Shown in pieces: positions 1-8,492 of a DNA stretch of 64,000 bases; within the stretch, counting starts at the first letter, position 1; each line of letters begins with the position of its first letter. The translations under genes and the position numbers were made by a program. Location of the stretch: positions 434,001 to 498,000 of the forward strand of contig NZ_FSRQ01000001.1 of the NCBI RefSeq assembly GCF_900143185.1, given 5' to 3'. Source of the stretch: Chryseobacterium scophthalmum. Its GTDB lineage: Bacteria; Bacteroidota; Bacteroidia; Flavobacteriales; Weeksellaceae. The notes beneath the pieces were generated by a model. The model did no database searches and had not been told where the DNA came from. It saw nothing but the letters and a program-made list of their open reading frames with translations.

Positions 1-4
1 AATT

Positions 5-361
5 TTGGGCATTATTTTGTCACATCAATTTCTTTTGAATTTGATTTTCGGAGGTATTATGGCATTAATTTTATTTTTCCTGATCAGGATTAGGAGTACA
101 GAGCTTGAAAATTCCGGAGGGTGTTTTATTATAAGGCAAATTCATCCACTCGCTACAAAAGGATATGTACGTCCTAAAGTTGAATTTCCTATTACATTGA
201 TCAACCAGTTTATGATTAAAGAAGGGTTAATTGCGGATCATTTGAATCTTAAAATCCATTCTCAAAATTCGCGTAAAAAGATTCATTTCAATCTCTTTTT
301 TTTCGATAGAAAACAAATAAGAATGTTGCAATCTGCAGTGCAAAGTCAGCTCTCATATTAA
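5..361 (+). CDS. Hypothetical membrane-anchored protein, 5' end probably cut by the window edge
   Basis: The reading frame is open to the left edge, and the first usable start inside the window is a TTG at position 5, so the true start may lie outside. As read it has 118 residues: one hydrophobic helix at about residues 10-28, then a polar segment with a run of basic residues. I do not recognise a family. No partner gene is visible upstream, and the next gene starts about 260 bp downstream. That the frame is coding is moderately likely from its length in AT-rich DNA; no function is offered. Confidence 0.45.
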   Translation: MGIILSHQFLLNLIFGGIMALILFFLIRIRSTELENSGGCFIIRQIHPLATKGYVRPKVEFPITLINQFMIKEGLIADHLNLKIHSQNSRKKIHFNLFFFDRKQIRMLQSAVQSQLSY

Positions 362-618
362 CGTTATTTTATTTTTTTAATTATTTGCTTAGTGTGAAAG
401 CAAATAGAACCTATGGCCAAAATTACAGTGTTTGTAGTTATTTAGTTCAATAATTATAATGTATATTCGTTATTTACTATTTCTCTGCAAATATGTAGAG
501 GAATTTATTTTAGATTAATTCTTACTGCAAATAATAAGATTTTAAATCATTATTGAATCTATAAACACTCTTTTTGTGAAAGAAATCGGCTTCTATTTGT
601 AAATGTAAATGATTAATA

Positions 619-1452
619 ATGCAGATTATTCCATCTCCCAATTTAATTCCTTATATCAAGCATTACCTTTTTTTAGATTTAATAGATATTCATAATGGTC
701 TTTTTCGGACATTTGCAGACGGCAATACAGGCATTGTTTTCAGTATAGGTTCTGGTGCCTTATATAGAGATGGAACAAAACTTCCAAAAGTATTTTGTTA
801 TGGACAAATTACGGGCTACAGAGAATTGGAGATAATAGGCTCATTAAAGTTGATCATTGCCGTTTTCAGACCTTTTGGAATGAGCAGAATACTAAATACT
901 TCTGCGGGAGAACTAAAAAACAAAATTGTTGATTTAGAATCTGTCTTAGGAAATGGCGTAAGAAATTTACATGATATTCTTTGTAATGAAGCATCCAATT
1001 TGAAGATCGCGGAAAGTTTAAATGGCTTTTTCAGTCAATTATTAAAAGATTTTGAAACCCGTTTGTATCCTATGGTAATGGCCACAACAAATTGGATAAT
1101 GGCACGTAACGGACTTTTTAAAGCTGAAGAACTTATTGATTTTGCGGGTTATAATCAACGTACAATTGAAAGGGCTTTTCATAATTTGGTGGGTATTGCG
1201 CCTAAAAAGTTAGGCAGTATTATAAGACTTCATCACTTTCTTGGTGAAATTAAAGGAACCGGTAATAAATATAACTTTACATCAAATGTTTTTGATGCGG
1301 GATATTTTGATCAGGCACATTTGATACGGGAGTTTCGAAAAATAACAGGTCTCACTCCAACGACTTACCATATAAAATCTACGCATCTTGCTGTAAATGT
1401 TATTGTATTACCTGACGAAAATGTACAATCTGAAATTACTTTGACAATCTAA
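619..1452 (+). CDS. AraC family transcriptional regulator (DUF6597-type N-terminal domain)
   Basis: The 277-residue protein has an N-terminal half resembling the DUF6597 sensor fold found in many Bacteroidetes AraC proteins (start 'MQIIPSPNLIPYIKHY'). Its C-terminal half, about residues 165-255, is an AraC-type double helix-turn-helix: 'YNQRTIERAFHNLVGIAPKK' is the first and 'GYFDQAHLIREFRKITGLTP' the second recognition unit. Such proteins bind DNA and usually control a neighbouring gene. The nitrilase-family gene starts within 20 bp downstream on the same strand, so it is the likely target or operon partner. The ligand cannot be read from the sequence. Confidence 0.85.
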   Translation: MQIIPSPNLIPYIKHYLFLDLIDIHNGLFRTFADGNTGIVFSIGSGALYRDGTKLPKVFCYGQITGYRELEIIGSLKLIIAVFRPFGMSRILNTSAGELKNKIVDLESVLGNGVRNLHDILCNEASNLKIAESLNGFFSQLLKDFETRLYPMVMATTNWIMARNGLFKAEELIDFAGYNQRTIERAFHNLVGIAPKKLGSIIRLHHFLGEIKGTGNKYNFTSNVFDAGYFDQAHLIREFRKITGLTPTTYHIKSTHLAVNVIVLPDENVQSEITLTI

Positions 1453-1469
1453 ATTTGTCAAAAAAAATA

Positions 1470-2444
1470 ATGGAAGATTTAATCATCGCAACAGCACAGT
1501 TTGAGAATAGAAGTGCCGACAAGGAGTATAATTTATCACAAATCGCGGAGCTCTCAAGTAAAGCAGCTTCTCAGGGTGCAAAAATTGTCGTTTTTCATGA
1601 ATGTTCAATTACGGGCTACACTTTTGCGAGACATTTAGACAAACAGGCTATGCTTGATATTTCAGAATATCTACCGGAAAGCCAAAGCGTAAAAGTACTT
1701 ACGGAAATTGCTCTTAAAAATCAAATTGCAGTATGCGCAGGTTTATTTGAAAAAGATGAGAATGATAATATTTTCAAAGCGTATATATGCGTTAATGAAA
1801 CCGGTATTGTGGCTAAATACAGAAAGCTTCATCCTTTCATCAATCCGCATATTAGTCCAGGTGACGCTTATTGTGTATTTAATCTTTATGGCTGGAACTT
1901 TGGTATACTTATATGTTATGACAATAATATTATTGAAAATGTAAGAGCTACTAAATTATTGGGAGCTGATGTACTCTTAATGCCACATGTCACAATGTGT
2001 ACACCTTCACCAAGACCGGGCGCAGGTTTTCTAGATAATAAGCTTTGGTATAATAGAGAACAGGAAAGTGTAGAATTGCGTAGAGAATTTAATGGTCCGA
2101 AAGGAAGAGAATGGTTAATGAAGTGGCTACCGGCGAGAGCATTTGATAATGCGATGTATTGCGTGTTTTCAAATCCTATCGGAATGGACGATGATCAACT
2201 GAAAAACGGCTGTTCAATGATTGTAGATCCTTTTGGGAATATAGCCGCTGAATGTACCGCTTTAGGTCCTGATATAGCGATTGCCACGATAACTGCTGAA
2301 TCAATTCAAACCGCTGGAGGAAGCCGATATATTAAGGCAAGAAGACCCGAATTGTATAAAAGTATTATTGGTGCAGAGCATATTTCTGAACAGAAAGTAG
2401 CATGGCTTAATACTAATAATCAACAAAATAATAATCTTATTTAA
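1470..2444 (+). CDS. Carbon-nitrogen hydrolase (nitrilase superfamily amidase)
   Basis: About 324 residues from the ATG at 1470; an in-frame TTG at 1455 would add five. The three catalytic positions of the superfamily are visible in order: Glu in 'VVFHECSITGYTF', Lys in 'KYRKLHPF' and the nucleophilic Cys in 'GILICYDNN'. Family members hydrolyse nitriles, amides or N-carbamoyl compounds in the cytoplasm. No signal peptide is present. The gene directly follows the AraC regulator with a gap of under 20 bp and is followed by a strong hairpin terminator, so the two probably form a small unit. The substrate is unknown. Confidence 0.85.
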   Translation: MEDLIIATAQFENRSADKEYNLSQIAELSSKAASQGAKIVVFHECSITGYTFARHLDKQAMLDISEYLPESQSVKVLTEIALKNQIAVCAGLFEKDENDNIFKAYICVNETGIVAKYRKLHPFINPHISPGDAYCVFNLYGWNFGILICYDNNIIENVRATKLLGADVLLMPHVTMCTPSPRPGAGFLDNKLWYNREQESVELRREFNGPKGREWLMKWLPARAFDNAMYCVFSNPIGMDDDQLKNGCSMIVDPFGNIAAECTALGPDIAIATITAESIQTAGGSRYIKARRPELYKSIIGAEHISEQKVAWLNTNNQQNNNLI

Positions 2445-2543
2445 GACTTTTCGAAATTAAATTAGAATTTATTTGAATAAATATGAAACCATAACTTACT
2501 GAAATAGGAGGTGAATAATCTTTTATTCATTAATAGTTTAAAA

Positions 2544-2590
2544 AAAGGAAGCAAATACGTGATATTGCTTCCTTTCAGTTTTTGATTATT
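2544..2590. terminator. Bidirectional intrinsic terminator between convergent genes
   Basis: An 11-bp perfect inverted repeat (AAAGGAAGCAA at 2544-2554, TTGCTTCCTTT at 2565-2575) is flanked by an A-run on the left and a T-rich stretch on the right. It can terminate transcription both ways: the nitrilase gene from the left, and the cupin/Dabb/porin group ending at 2645 from the right. Confidence 0.8.
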
Positions 2591-2644
2591 TAAAACCTTA
2601 AGTGTAAAATAACTTAAAGTTCCTATAAGAATCCTCTCAATATA

Positions 2645-3133
2645 TTATTCAGACTCTTTATCAGACACAAAAAAATCGTCTGCATTTTCTGCGATTGGAA
2701 TGTATAGTCTTTCCCAGGATTTACTTCTTACCATATCCCAACTGTGACCTTTTCCTTTCAGGTCTTCAGCTAAAAGTACGGTTCCGGGTTTGATGATAAA
2801 AGTAGAGCCATCTGTCACTTTGAATCTGATGTTTCCTTTCAAGGTAATTACGTATTGCCTTCTGGGAGCGGGATGTGCATTCTTTTCCCAATCTTCAGTT
2901 TTATTGCTTATCCAAAATGTGGTGGTATTCAGATGTTTCAAAGTAGGGATTCTTCCTTTTTCAAAAGTGCACGATCCATCAGGATTATTAAGCAGTCTCA
3001 CTGCGGGAATATAATCTTTCGATTCTTCCTTATTGACTTTGATGCTTAGATTTTTGTTTTCTTTGTCCTGTGCTTTCATTACTAATGAGCTTAGTGCTAA
3101 TACAAGGCTAATTCCTTTGATGAAATTTTTCAT
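2645..3133 (-). CDS. Secreted cupin-domain protein
   Basis: A 162-residue protein with a cleavable signal peptide (MKNFIKGISLVLALSSLVMKAQ). It has a small beta-rich domain whose segments 'RRQYVITLKGNIRFKVTDG' and 'IKPGTVLLAEDLKGKGHSWD' match the two cupin motifs in spacing (turn with His after 'GKGH'). The metal-ligand set is incomplete compared with classical cupins, so enzymatic activity is doubtful. It is the last gene of a same-strand group with the Dabb protein (16 bp gap) and the porin-like protein. A periplasmic or surface sensing or binding role is a guess. Confidence 0.65.
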   Translation of the reverse strand: MKNFIKGISLVLALSSLVMKAQDKENKNLSIKVNKEESKDYIPAVRLLNNPDGSCTFEKGRIPTLKHLNTTTFWISNKTEDWEKNAHPAPRRQYVITLKGNIRFKVTDGSTFIIKPGTVLLAEDLKGKGHSWDMVRSKSWERLYIPIAENADDFFVSDKESE

Positions 3134-3149
3134 TTTAAATATAACTTTT

Positions 3150-3569
3150 TTAATTGTAAACAGTATCGTAAACCAACATTTTTTCGAAAGAGGGTTTGTA
3201 TTTTTTAACCAAAGCTAAATGCTCAGGAAGTTGTCCGTAGGCTTCCAGATCTTCAAGGCTTTCAAATTCCATAGAGGCATTGTAAGAATAACTGCTGTCT
3301 AAAACATTTCTCGGACTTGAACCAGCTGGTTTTCCGTAGCGAAGATTTTTTTGATAGGGAAGCTTTTTAAGACCTTCAAAGAAGTTTTCAAAATCTTTGA
3401 TTTCGGCAGCAGAAAGATCTTTTCTGAGCCAGAAGAATAGATTGTGAGCGTACACTTTTTTATTTTTTTTTGGATTAAACATAGGTAAAACTGATGCGAA
3501 CATATTTCCTGAAATCAGCAACAATGCAGAAGCCTGCACCGATCGGAATAAAAATTTTCTTCTTTCCAT
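3150..3569 (-). CDS. Secreted Dabb (stress-responsive alpha/beta barrel) domain protein
   Basis: 139 residues. The N-terminus 'MERRKFLFRSVQASALLLISG' is a twin-basic leader resembling a Tat or lipid-anchored export signal. From about residue 40, 'VYAHNLFFWLRKDLSAAEIKDFENFF' opens a Dabb domain (ferredoxin-like dimeric alpha/beta barrel), with 'SYSYNASMEFESLEDLEAY' as the central strand and helix. Dabb proteins occur in stress responses and some cyclisation reactions; no catalytic residue can be assigned here. It sits 10 bp after the porin-like gene and 16 bp before the cupin gene on the same strand, so the three are probably co-transcribed. Confidence 0.75.
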   Translation of the reverse strand: MERRKFLFRSVQASALLLISGNMFASVLPMFNPKKNKKVYAHNLFFWLRKDLSAAEIKDFENFFEGLKKLPYQKNLRYGKPAGSSPRNVLDSSYSYNASMEFESLEDLEAYGQLPEHLALVKKYKPSFEKMLVYDTVYN

Positions 3570-3579
3570 TATATTTTAT

Positions 3580-4908
3580 TTAGTTAAAATCAATTCGGTA
3601 TTTTAAGACAAATTGCCATTGTCGGTCAGAAACCACCGCATTATTGCTTGGGTCTCCTGTAAAAACCGGTCTGTTTTGAGCATCGAAGGTCAATCTGGAA
3701 GACATTCCGTTCATTAGCAGAGAAATTCCGGCATCATAAATCACTGCGTTATCGTGAAGTCCTTTCAAATTTGATAACTGCATTCCGACTGCGGGCTGAA
3801 GCTGAAGATTTTTCTTCTCTTTATTAAGATAGGGTAGTGTTCCTCCCAACTGAACATAGTACGTATTTCCGGTTCCGATGACGGGCATTGCATTTCCTGC
3901 ACCATTTAAACTTGCCTGAGTAATATCTACTGAAGTTGCAGGATTATTGGTTCCTACATAACGAACATAATTGGGACCGTAATCATTGTGCATTGCCATT
4001 CCGTATGCACTTACCGAAGTTCCTTTTTCTTTGTTTAAAGGCGCATCGTAAAATAGATCTACTGCAAAGCTTTTCATATCATCATTGATGGTATTTTTAT
4101 TAATATCCTGGTGCCACATTGCATCATGAATATAGTCGAAACCTGCTCCCAGACTCAGTACATTTTTCTTCCCAACATATGTTCCCGAATTAAAGGGTGT
4201 TGAAATATTTTCTTTATCTAAAAATGCATATCTGAAATATCCTGAGAAGTCTTTATTAGGAGAATTTTTACTAAAAGAGGCTAAATTTACTTTTGGATCA
4301 GAAGTAGACATCGTGTAAGGATCTGCAACAACCAAACGGTAATCAAACTTCCCTAACTGACCTTTGATGTATGCTCCCAATTCTCTTACCGTATAATCTG
4401 TAGCGCCCGCATTGGATGTTGCATAAGCCGGTAAATCATACAATAAAGTATTCAAAGGGCCGGTTGAAAATCTTGATAAACCTCTCCAAGTAGAGCGTCC
4501 TGCACCAAAAGCAATTTTATCATTAAATGAGTATTCTGCGTAAGCATCCAAAAGATCAAAATAATTACTGGCTTTAGCATTCATATTGACATTGGTCGTT
4601 CCACCCTGCAAAACAAACATCAGTTTTTCTGTAGGTTTATAGGTCATTTTTACACGAACTCTTCGCAATGATAAGTCTGAAACTTCTGACTTCGCTTCGT
4701 TATTGATTAAACTTCCCGGATTAAGCTGTGCATATCTAGCCCATAATTCTGCGTATCCGCTGAAGGAAATGTATCGGGAATGATCGTCATTAAGGTAATG
4801 TGTAAGGACTGGATTATTAAAATCATTTTTTTTCTGCGCTTCTACTTTTGAGAACACATTCACTACTGAAACTAAAATGAATGCGACTTTCAAATATTTT
4901 TTGTTCAT
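3580..4908 (-). CDS. Outer-membrane porin-like beta-barrel protein (porin O/P type)
   Basis: A 442-residue protein with a signal peptide ('MNKKYLKVAFILVSVVNVFS...EAQ'). Many alternating aromatic/polar strands follow, and the end 'RQWQFVLKYRIDFN' is typical of an outer-membrane insertion signal. The N-terminal portion ('SLRRVRVKMTYKPTEKLMFV') resembles the OprO/OprP-like porins of Bacteroidetes. It is the first gene of a group with the Dabb and cupin genes. A two-component system starts 244 bp away in the opposite direction and is a plausible regulator. The transported solute is unknown. Confidence 0.75.
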   Translation of the reverse strand: MNKKYLKVAFILVSVVNVFSKVEAQKKNDFNNPVLTHYLNDDHSRYISFSGYAELWARYAQLNPGSLINNEAKSEVSDLSLRRVRVKMTYKPTEKLMFVLQGGTTNVNMNAKASNYFDLLDAYAEYSFNDKIAFGAGRSTWRGLSRFSTGPLNTLLYDLPAYATSNAGATDYTVRELGAYIKGQLGKFDYRLVVADPYTMSTSDPKVNLASFSKNSPNKDFSGYFRYAFLDKENISTPFNSGTYVGKKNVLSLGAGFDYIHDAMWHQDINKNTINDDMKSFAVDLFYDAPLNKEKGTSVSAYGMAMHNDYGPNYVRYVGTNNPATSVDITQASLNGAGNAMPVIGTGNTYYVQLGGTLPYLNKEKKNLQLQPAVGMQLSNLKGLHDNAVIYDAGISLLMNGMSSRLTFDAQNRPVFTGDPSNNAVVSDRQWQFVLKYRIDFN

Positions 4909-4951
4909 ACTATTTATTCTTTTCCTATTCTGTTTGTTGATTTCAACGGGA

Positions 4952-4959
4952 CAAAATTA
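4952..4959 (-). promoter_or_regulatory. Candidate Bacteroidetes -7 element for the porin group
   Basis: On the reverse strand this reads TAATTTTG, matching the Bacteroidetes sigma-A -7 consensus TAnnTTTG, 44 bp upstream of the porin start. I see no TTTG -33 box at the usual 19-21 bp spacing, so the promoter may be weak or activator-dependent. Confidence 0.4.
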
Positions 4960-5056
4960 GGCTCGAAAAACAAGGAACATCGTTAGAAAACTATTAGAAA
5001 ATCTTTAGAAATTCATTAAAAAAATGAATCATTTACCTTAAAATAAAAATATACAA

Positions 5057-5064
5057 TACCTTTG
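5057..5064 (+). promoter_or_regulatory. Candidate -7 element for the two-component operon
   Basis: TACCTTTG fits the Bacteroidetes TAnnTTTG consensus and lies 88 bp upstream of the response-regulator start. No clear TTTG -33 partner is visible. Confidence 0.4.
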
Positions 5065-5152
5065 TATAGGTTTAAAAGAACAGTTGATAGTCAATTTATT
5101 TGCTTGTCTTTTAAGCATAAAATTTTGCTTTTTATTCTAAATAATTCTTTGC

Positions 5153-5842
5153 ATGAAAATTTTAATCATAGAAGATAATCTCCGTGTTTCGAGCCTTATG
5201 AAAAGAGGATTGGAAAGTCAGGGTTATGAAATTTACATCTCTGAAGATGCAGAAGATGCCTTAGTACTTGTAGAAAGAATTGATTTTGATTTAATTATTA
5301 CTGATATTATGCTTCCGCAGATGAATGGTATTGAACTAAGCAAACTGATCAAGCAAAAACACCCAGATCTTCCCATAATTATGTTGACTGCATTGGGAAC
5401 AATCGATGAAAAGATTGAAGGTTTTGATGCGGGAGCCGATGATTATATGGTAAAACCTTTTGAAATAAGAGAATTATATGCAAGAATAAAAGCTATTTTG
5501 CTAAGGAAGCCTATTGCCCATTCGAAAAAAGAAGAATCAAATATTTTGGAATATCAGGATCTCACGATTAATAAAAATACAAATCGTGTCTTTAGAAATG
5601 GTACCGAAATAGATTTGACTCCAAAAGAATTTAAATTGCTTTCTTTCCTGATGAGCAATACAGAACGGATATTAACCCGGGAAGAAATTGCCGAAAATGT
5701 CTGGGGCAATCACTTTGATACCGGAACCAATTATATTGACGTTTATATTGCGTATCTCAGAAAAAAAATAGATAAGAATTTTGATGAAAAACTGATTCAC
5801 ACCAAATCCGGAGTAGGATTTATCTTTACAAAACTCGCATGA
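5153..5842 (+). CDS. OmpR/PhoB-family response regulator
   Basis: 229 residues. The receiver domain (1-120) has the acidic pair 'IIEDN' near the start, the phospho-acceptor Asp51 in 'DLIITDIMLPQMNG', the Thr in 'LTALG' and the Lys in 'MVKPFE'. The winged-helix DNA-binding domain (about 130-228) contains 'LTPKEFKLLSFLMSNTERI' and 'YIDVYIAYLRKKID', typical of OmpR. Its stop codon overlaps the start of the histidine kinase gene, so the two are translationally coupled. The divergent porin group is the obvious candidate target, but no binding site was identified. Confidence 0.93.
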   Translation: MKILIIEDNLRVSSLMKRGLESQGYEIYISEDAEDALVLVERIDFDLIITDIMLPQMNGIELSKLIKQKHPDLPIIMLTALGTIDEKIEGFDAGADDYMVKPFEIRELYARIKAILLRKPIAHSKKEESNILEYQDLTINKNTNRVFRNGTEIDLTPKEFKLLSFLMSNTERILTREEIAENVWGNHFDTGTNYIDVYIAYLRKKIDKNFDEKLIHTKSGVGFIFTKLA

Positions 5843-7215
5843 AAATAGTAACCAGAACTGCGCTCAGCTACGCCATCCTAACTGCAGGAATTCTATTTGT
5901 TTTTGCATATGTTTTGTATTATGTTTCTGAGAAAAACAGAGAAGATGAATTTAATGACCGTTTAGGATATAAAATCATCTGGAGATCTGAGTTTATTTTT
6001 GATGCAAAAATTGACAATGCAAAAATCAAAGAACTTCATTTACGAAATAAAAAAATCCTGAACGAAGCTGATATCAGCGTTTATAATGATAAAAAAGAAC
6101 TTCTTTTTACAGATATTTCACCGTCATCACAGAATCAAAAGTATTTAGATCAATTAATTAAGAGTAAGAAGAACAGGATTACCTGGCTGAGAAGAGACCG
6201 CCAATATATGGCGATAAAATACGAATTTGATGGTGTCAATTATTACATTATAGGAAGTGCCATAGACGTTACAGGAAGAGCTCATGTAGCTGAATTTAAA
6301 AAAGATATCATCGTTATTTACTTTATCTCGATCATTATCATCTTTATTATCGGCTTTATGTTTTCATATTATACTTTGAAGCCGTTAAAAGATATTATCA
6401 TTCAAATCCGGGATATTTCGGAACATAATCTTCATAAAAGACTCGTTATTCCTAAAGCGAAAGATGAAATTTATGAACTGACAGAAACTTTTAATTCAAC
6501 TTTCAACCGATTAGAAAAATCATTTAACAATCATAAACAGTTTGTAACCAAAATTTCCCATGAATTCAGAACACCTCTTTCAACTTTGATTGCAGAGCTC
6601 GAACTGGCGAAAGAATTAAATACAACTTTGGATGATTACAAAATTTCTGTTGATAATGCGTTGCAGGATGCTAATCACGCTTCACAGCTTTCATCGGCAC
6701 TTTTAGATTTTGCACGGGCAAGTTATGATATTTCACAAATTAGCTTTAGTGATCTTCGTTTAGATGAGGTTTTAGCCGACGCGAAAGTGGCTTTACTGCA
6801 AAAAAATTCAAAGTATAGAGTAGGAATTCATTACATGGATAACATGGCGGATCAGGATGAAAGCAACTATGATTTTCACGGAAACCCATATCTTTTACAG
6901 ATAGCTTTTCTCAATCTGATGGAAAATGCCTGTAAATATTCAGAAGATCAGCAGTGTCGTGTGGAAATTGAAATTCAGAATAAAAATATTGAAATTAGAT
7001 TTATCGATAACGGGATAGGGATTTCAGAGGCAGATCAACTGAAAATATTCGATCTCTTTTACCGTGGAAATAATAAGAGTTATAACTCAGGAAATGGTAT
7101 TGGTTTATCTATCGTTACAAGAATCATCGAAATTCATCAAGGTCTTTTGGAAGTTGAATCTAAACTTTTAGAAGGAAGCGTTTTTAAAGTGAAATTACCT
7201 ACATTGAAATCTTGA
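5839..7215 (+). CDS. Membrane sensor histidine kinase
   Basis: 458 residues. TM1 is at about 8-30, a periplasmic sensor region at about 31-155 and TM2 at about 158-180; HAMP linker ('TLKPLKDIIIQIRDISEHNL') follows. The HisKA domain carries the phospho-accepting His241 in 'ISHEFRTPLSTL'. The HATPase domain has the N box ('NLMENACKYS'), G1 ('DNGIGIS') and G2 ('GNGIGLSI'). It would phosphorylate the response regulator encoded just upstream, with which it overlaps by 4 bp. The periplasmic region is too generic to name a ligand. Confidence 0.93.
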   Translation: MKIVTRTALSYAILTAGILFVFAYVLYYVSEKNREDEFNDRLGYKIIWRSEFIFDAKIDNAKIKELHLRNKKILNEADISVYNDKKELLFTDISPSSQNQKYLDQLIKSKKNRITWLRRDRQYMAIKYEFDGVNYYIIGSAIDVTGRAHVAEFKKDIIVIYFISIIIIFIIGFMFSYYTLKPLKDIIIQIRDISEHNLHKRLVIPKAKDEIYELTETFNSTFNRLEKSFNNHKQFVTKISHEFRTPLSTLIAELELAKELNTTLDDYKISVDNALQDANHASQLSSALLDFARASYDISQISFSDLRLDEVLADAKVALLQKNSKYRVGIHYMDNMADQDESNYDFHGNPYLLQIAFLNLMENACKYSEDQQCRVEIEIQNKNIEIRFIDNGIGISEADQLKIFDLFYRGNNKSYNSGNGIGLSIVTRIIEIHQGLLEVESKLLEGSVFKVKLPTLKS

Positions 7216-7431
7216 TGACTGAAAATATAATTATCAAATAATATGTTTTTTAGATTTACATTGTTTATGTATTGTTATGAACTCATTCAGATATGCTCTT
7301 TATGAAATGTCATCTTTTTCTGTGGAACTGATTTATCACATTGCCAAAAACAAAGTAGAGGGTTCAAATATTTATCAAAACAGATCAGTATACATTAACT
7401 GAAATAAAAAATACTGTTATAAATTATAGAT

Positions 7432-7461
7432 AAAAAGAGAACTTTCGGGGCACTCTTTTTT
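7432..7461 (+). terminator. Probable terminator after the two-component operon
   Basis: AAAAAGAG and CTCTTTTT form an 8-bp stem around a 13-base loop containing CGGGGCA, followed by more T and A residues. The stem is A/U-rich, so it is only moderately convincing. It lies 217 bp after the kinase stop. Confidence 0.5.
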
Positions 7462-7719
7462 ATTAAAAGATTTTTTTTACTTCAAAAGATCTTCTGATTC
7501 CGTCGCAAGCTGATTCATTATAAATTCTTTGCAGATGATATAATTTTTTAATCCTTGTTAAAACTATATTGATTATTCATTAAGCAGGTTCTCTATTAAA
7601 TTTTTTTCATTGCGCAATCATAGGCATATGGCAGTTCAGTTCGCTTTTTTAAGGAAATTAAATTACTATAAGGTTCTTCTATTTTTAATATTCTACTTCT
7701 TTTTTTAGAAAATTTCAAC

Positions 7720-7758
7720 AAAAGGTGTTTTTCCTGTATGATAAAAGGTGTTTTTCCT
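7720..7758 (+). repeat. Tandem direct repeat, candidate operator of the eCIS operon
   Basis: The 16-mer AAAAGGTGTTTTTCCT occurs twice exactly, at 7720-7735 and 7743-7758, a 23-bp period (about two helical turns), ending 50 bp before the first eCIS start codon. I did not notice it elsewhere in the window. Position and period suggest a binding site for a dimeric activator; the protein is unknown. Confidence 0.6.
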
Positions 7759-7808
7759 CTGGTTTTATTTATTGATAATATCCAGCTTTGTTAGTACAAA
7801 TTAATACA

Positions 7809-8480
7809 ATGAAAATTACAGAAATTCTTTCTAAAATTGTTACTGCTGTAAACACTGAAATAACAGGAGTGCCTATTGTTGAGCTGGCAAATATAGCAAC
7901 TCTGAATGATGGAGATGAATTTCTGTCCTCCAAATCTTCCATTATTTTATCGATTGTAAATATAGAGGAAGATAAAATACTCAAAAACCAAACCTTATAT
8001 AAAAATTATATTCAGACAGGTGATAGTATCGAAAAATATAAAAACTCTACGCAGAATATAGTTTTATCACTCTTATTTGCCTCTTACAATATAGACCAAT
8101 CAAAATACACTGAAGGAATAGATAAACTGGAAGTAGTCATTCGATATTTTCAAAACAAGCGTGTTTTTTATTGGCAGGCACCGAATTTATTAGAAGACTT
8201 ACCGGAAAGCGGTTCTTACGACAAACTTATATTTGAAATGGTAAGTCTGAAAACAGATCAGCTCAATCAGATGTGGTCCTACCTCGGAGCAAAATATATG
8301 CCTTCGGTATTGTATCAGGTACAGATGATTTCTATTCAGGCAGAAGAAACTTCGTCAGACAAAATTATTAAAAAAGCTAAAATCCAGCTTTGGGAAAACA
8401 ATCCTAATGATTCTACCGGACATATTGAGTCGGGTACTTTCACCAAAAATGCCAATAACGAAATTATAACAACTACTTAA
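7809..8480 (+). CDS. eCIS cap/terminator protein with DUF4255 (Pvc16-type N-terminal domain)
   Basis: 223 residues from the ATG at 7809; a TTG at 7788 in frame is less likely. The pattern 'ITEILSKIVTAVNTEI...SSIILSIVNIEEDKILKN', followed by 'LSLLFASYNIDQSKYTEGIDKLEVVIRYFQN', is characteristic of DUF4255 proteins of contractile injection systems. In Pvc/Afp-like particles these cap the distal end of tube and sheath and so set the finished length. Here the gene is first in the operon, 12 bp before the sheath gene. Family assignment is confident; the cap role is from homology. Confidence 0.82.
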   Translation: MKITEILSKIVTAVNTEITGVPIVELANIATLNDGDEFLSSKSSIILSIVNIEEDKILKNQTLYKNYIQTGDSIEKYKNSTQNIVLSLLFASYNIDQSKYTEGIDKLEVVIRYFQNKRVFYWQAPNLLEDLPESGSYDKLIFEMVSLKTDQLNQMWSYLGAKYMPSVLYQVQMISIQAEETSSDKIIKKAKIQLWENNPNDSTGHIESGTFTKNANNEIITTT

Positions 8481-8492
8481 AAATTAGTAATC

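Larger units (their letters stand above)
7216..7808. other. 592-bp non-coding region before the injection-system operon
   Basis: I see no convincing gene in this AT-rich interval. It holds a weak terminator after the kinase gene (7432-7461) and a tandem 16-bp direct repeat (7720-7758) close to the first eCIS gene. Any promoter for the roughly 24-kb eCIS locus should lie here, but no TAnnTTTG element with a proper partner was found, which would fit regulation by an activator or an alternative sigma factor. Confidence 0.6.

Noticed and set aside
7216..7808. Search for a small RNA or short gene before the eCIS operon
   Set aside because: No open frame with a credible start or conserved motif and no strong hairpin beyond the weak terminator at 7432-7461 were found.
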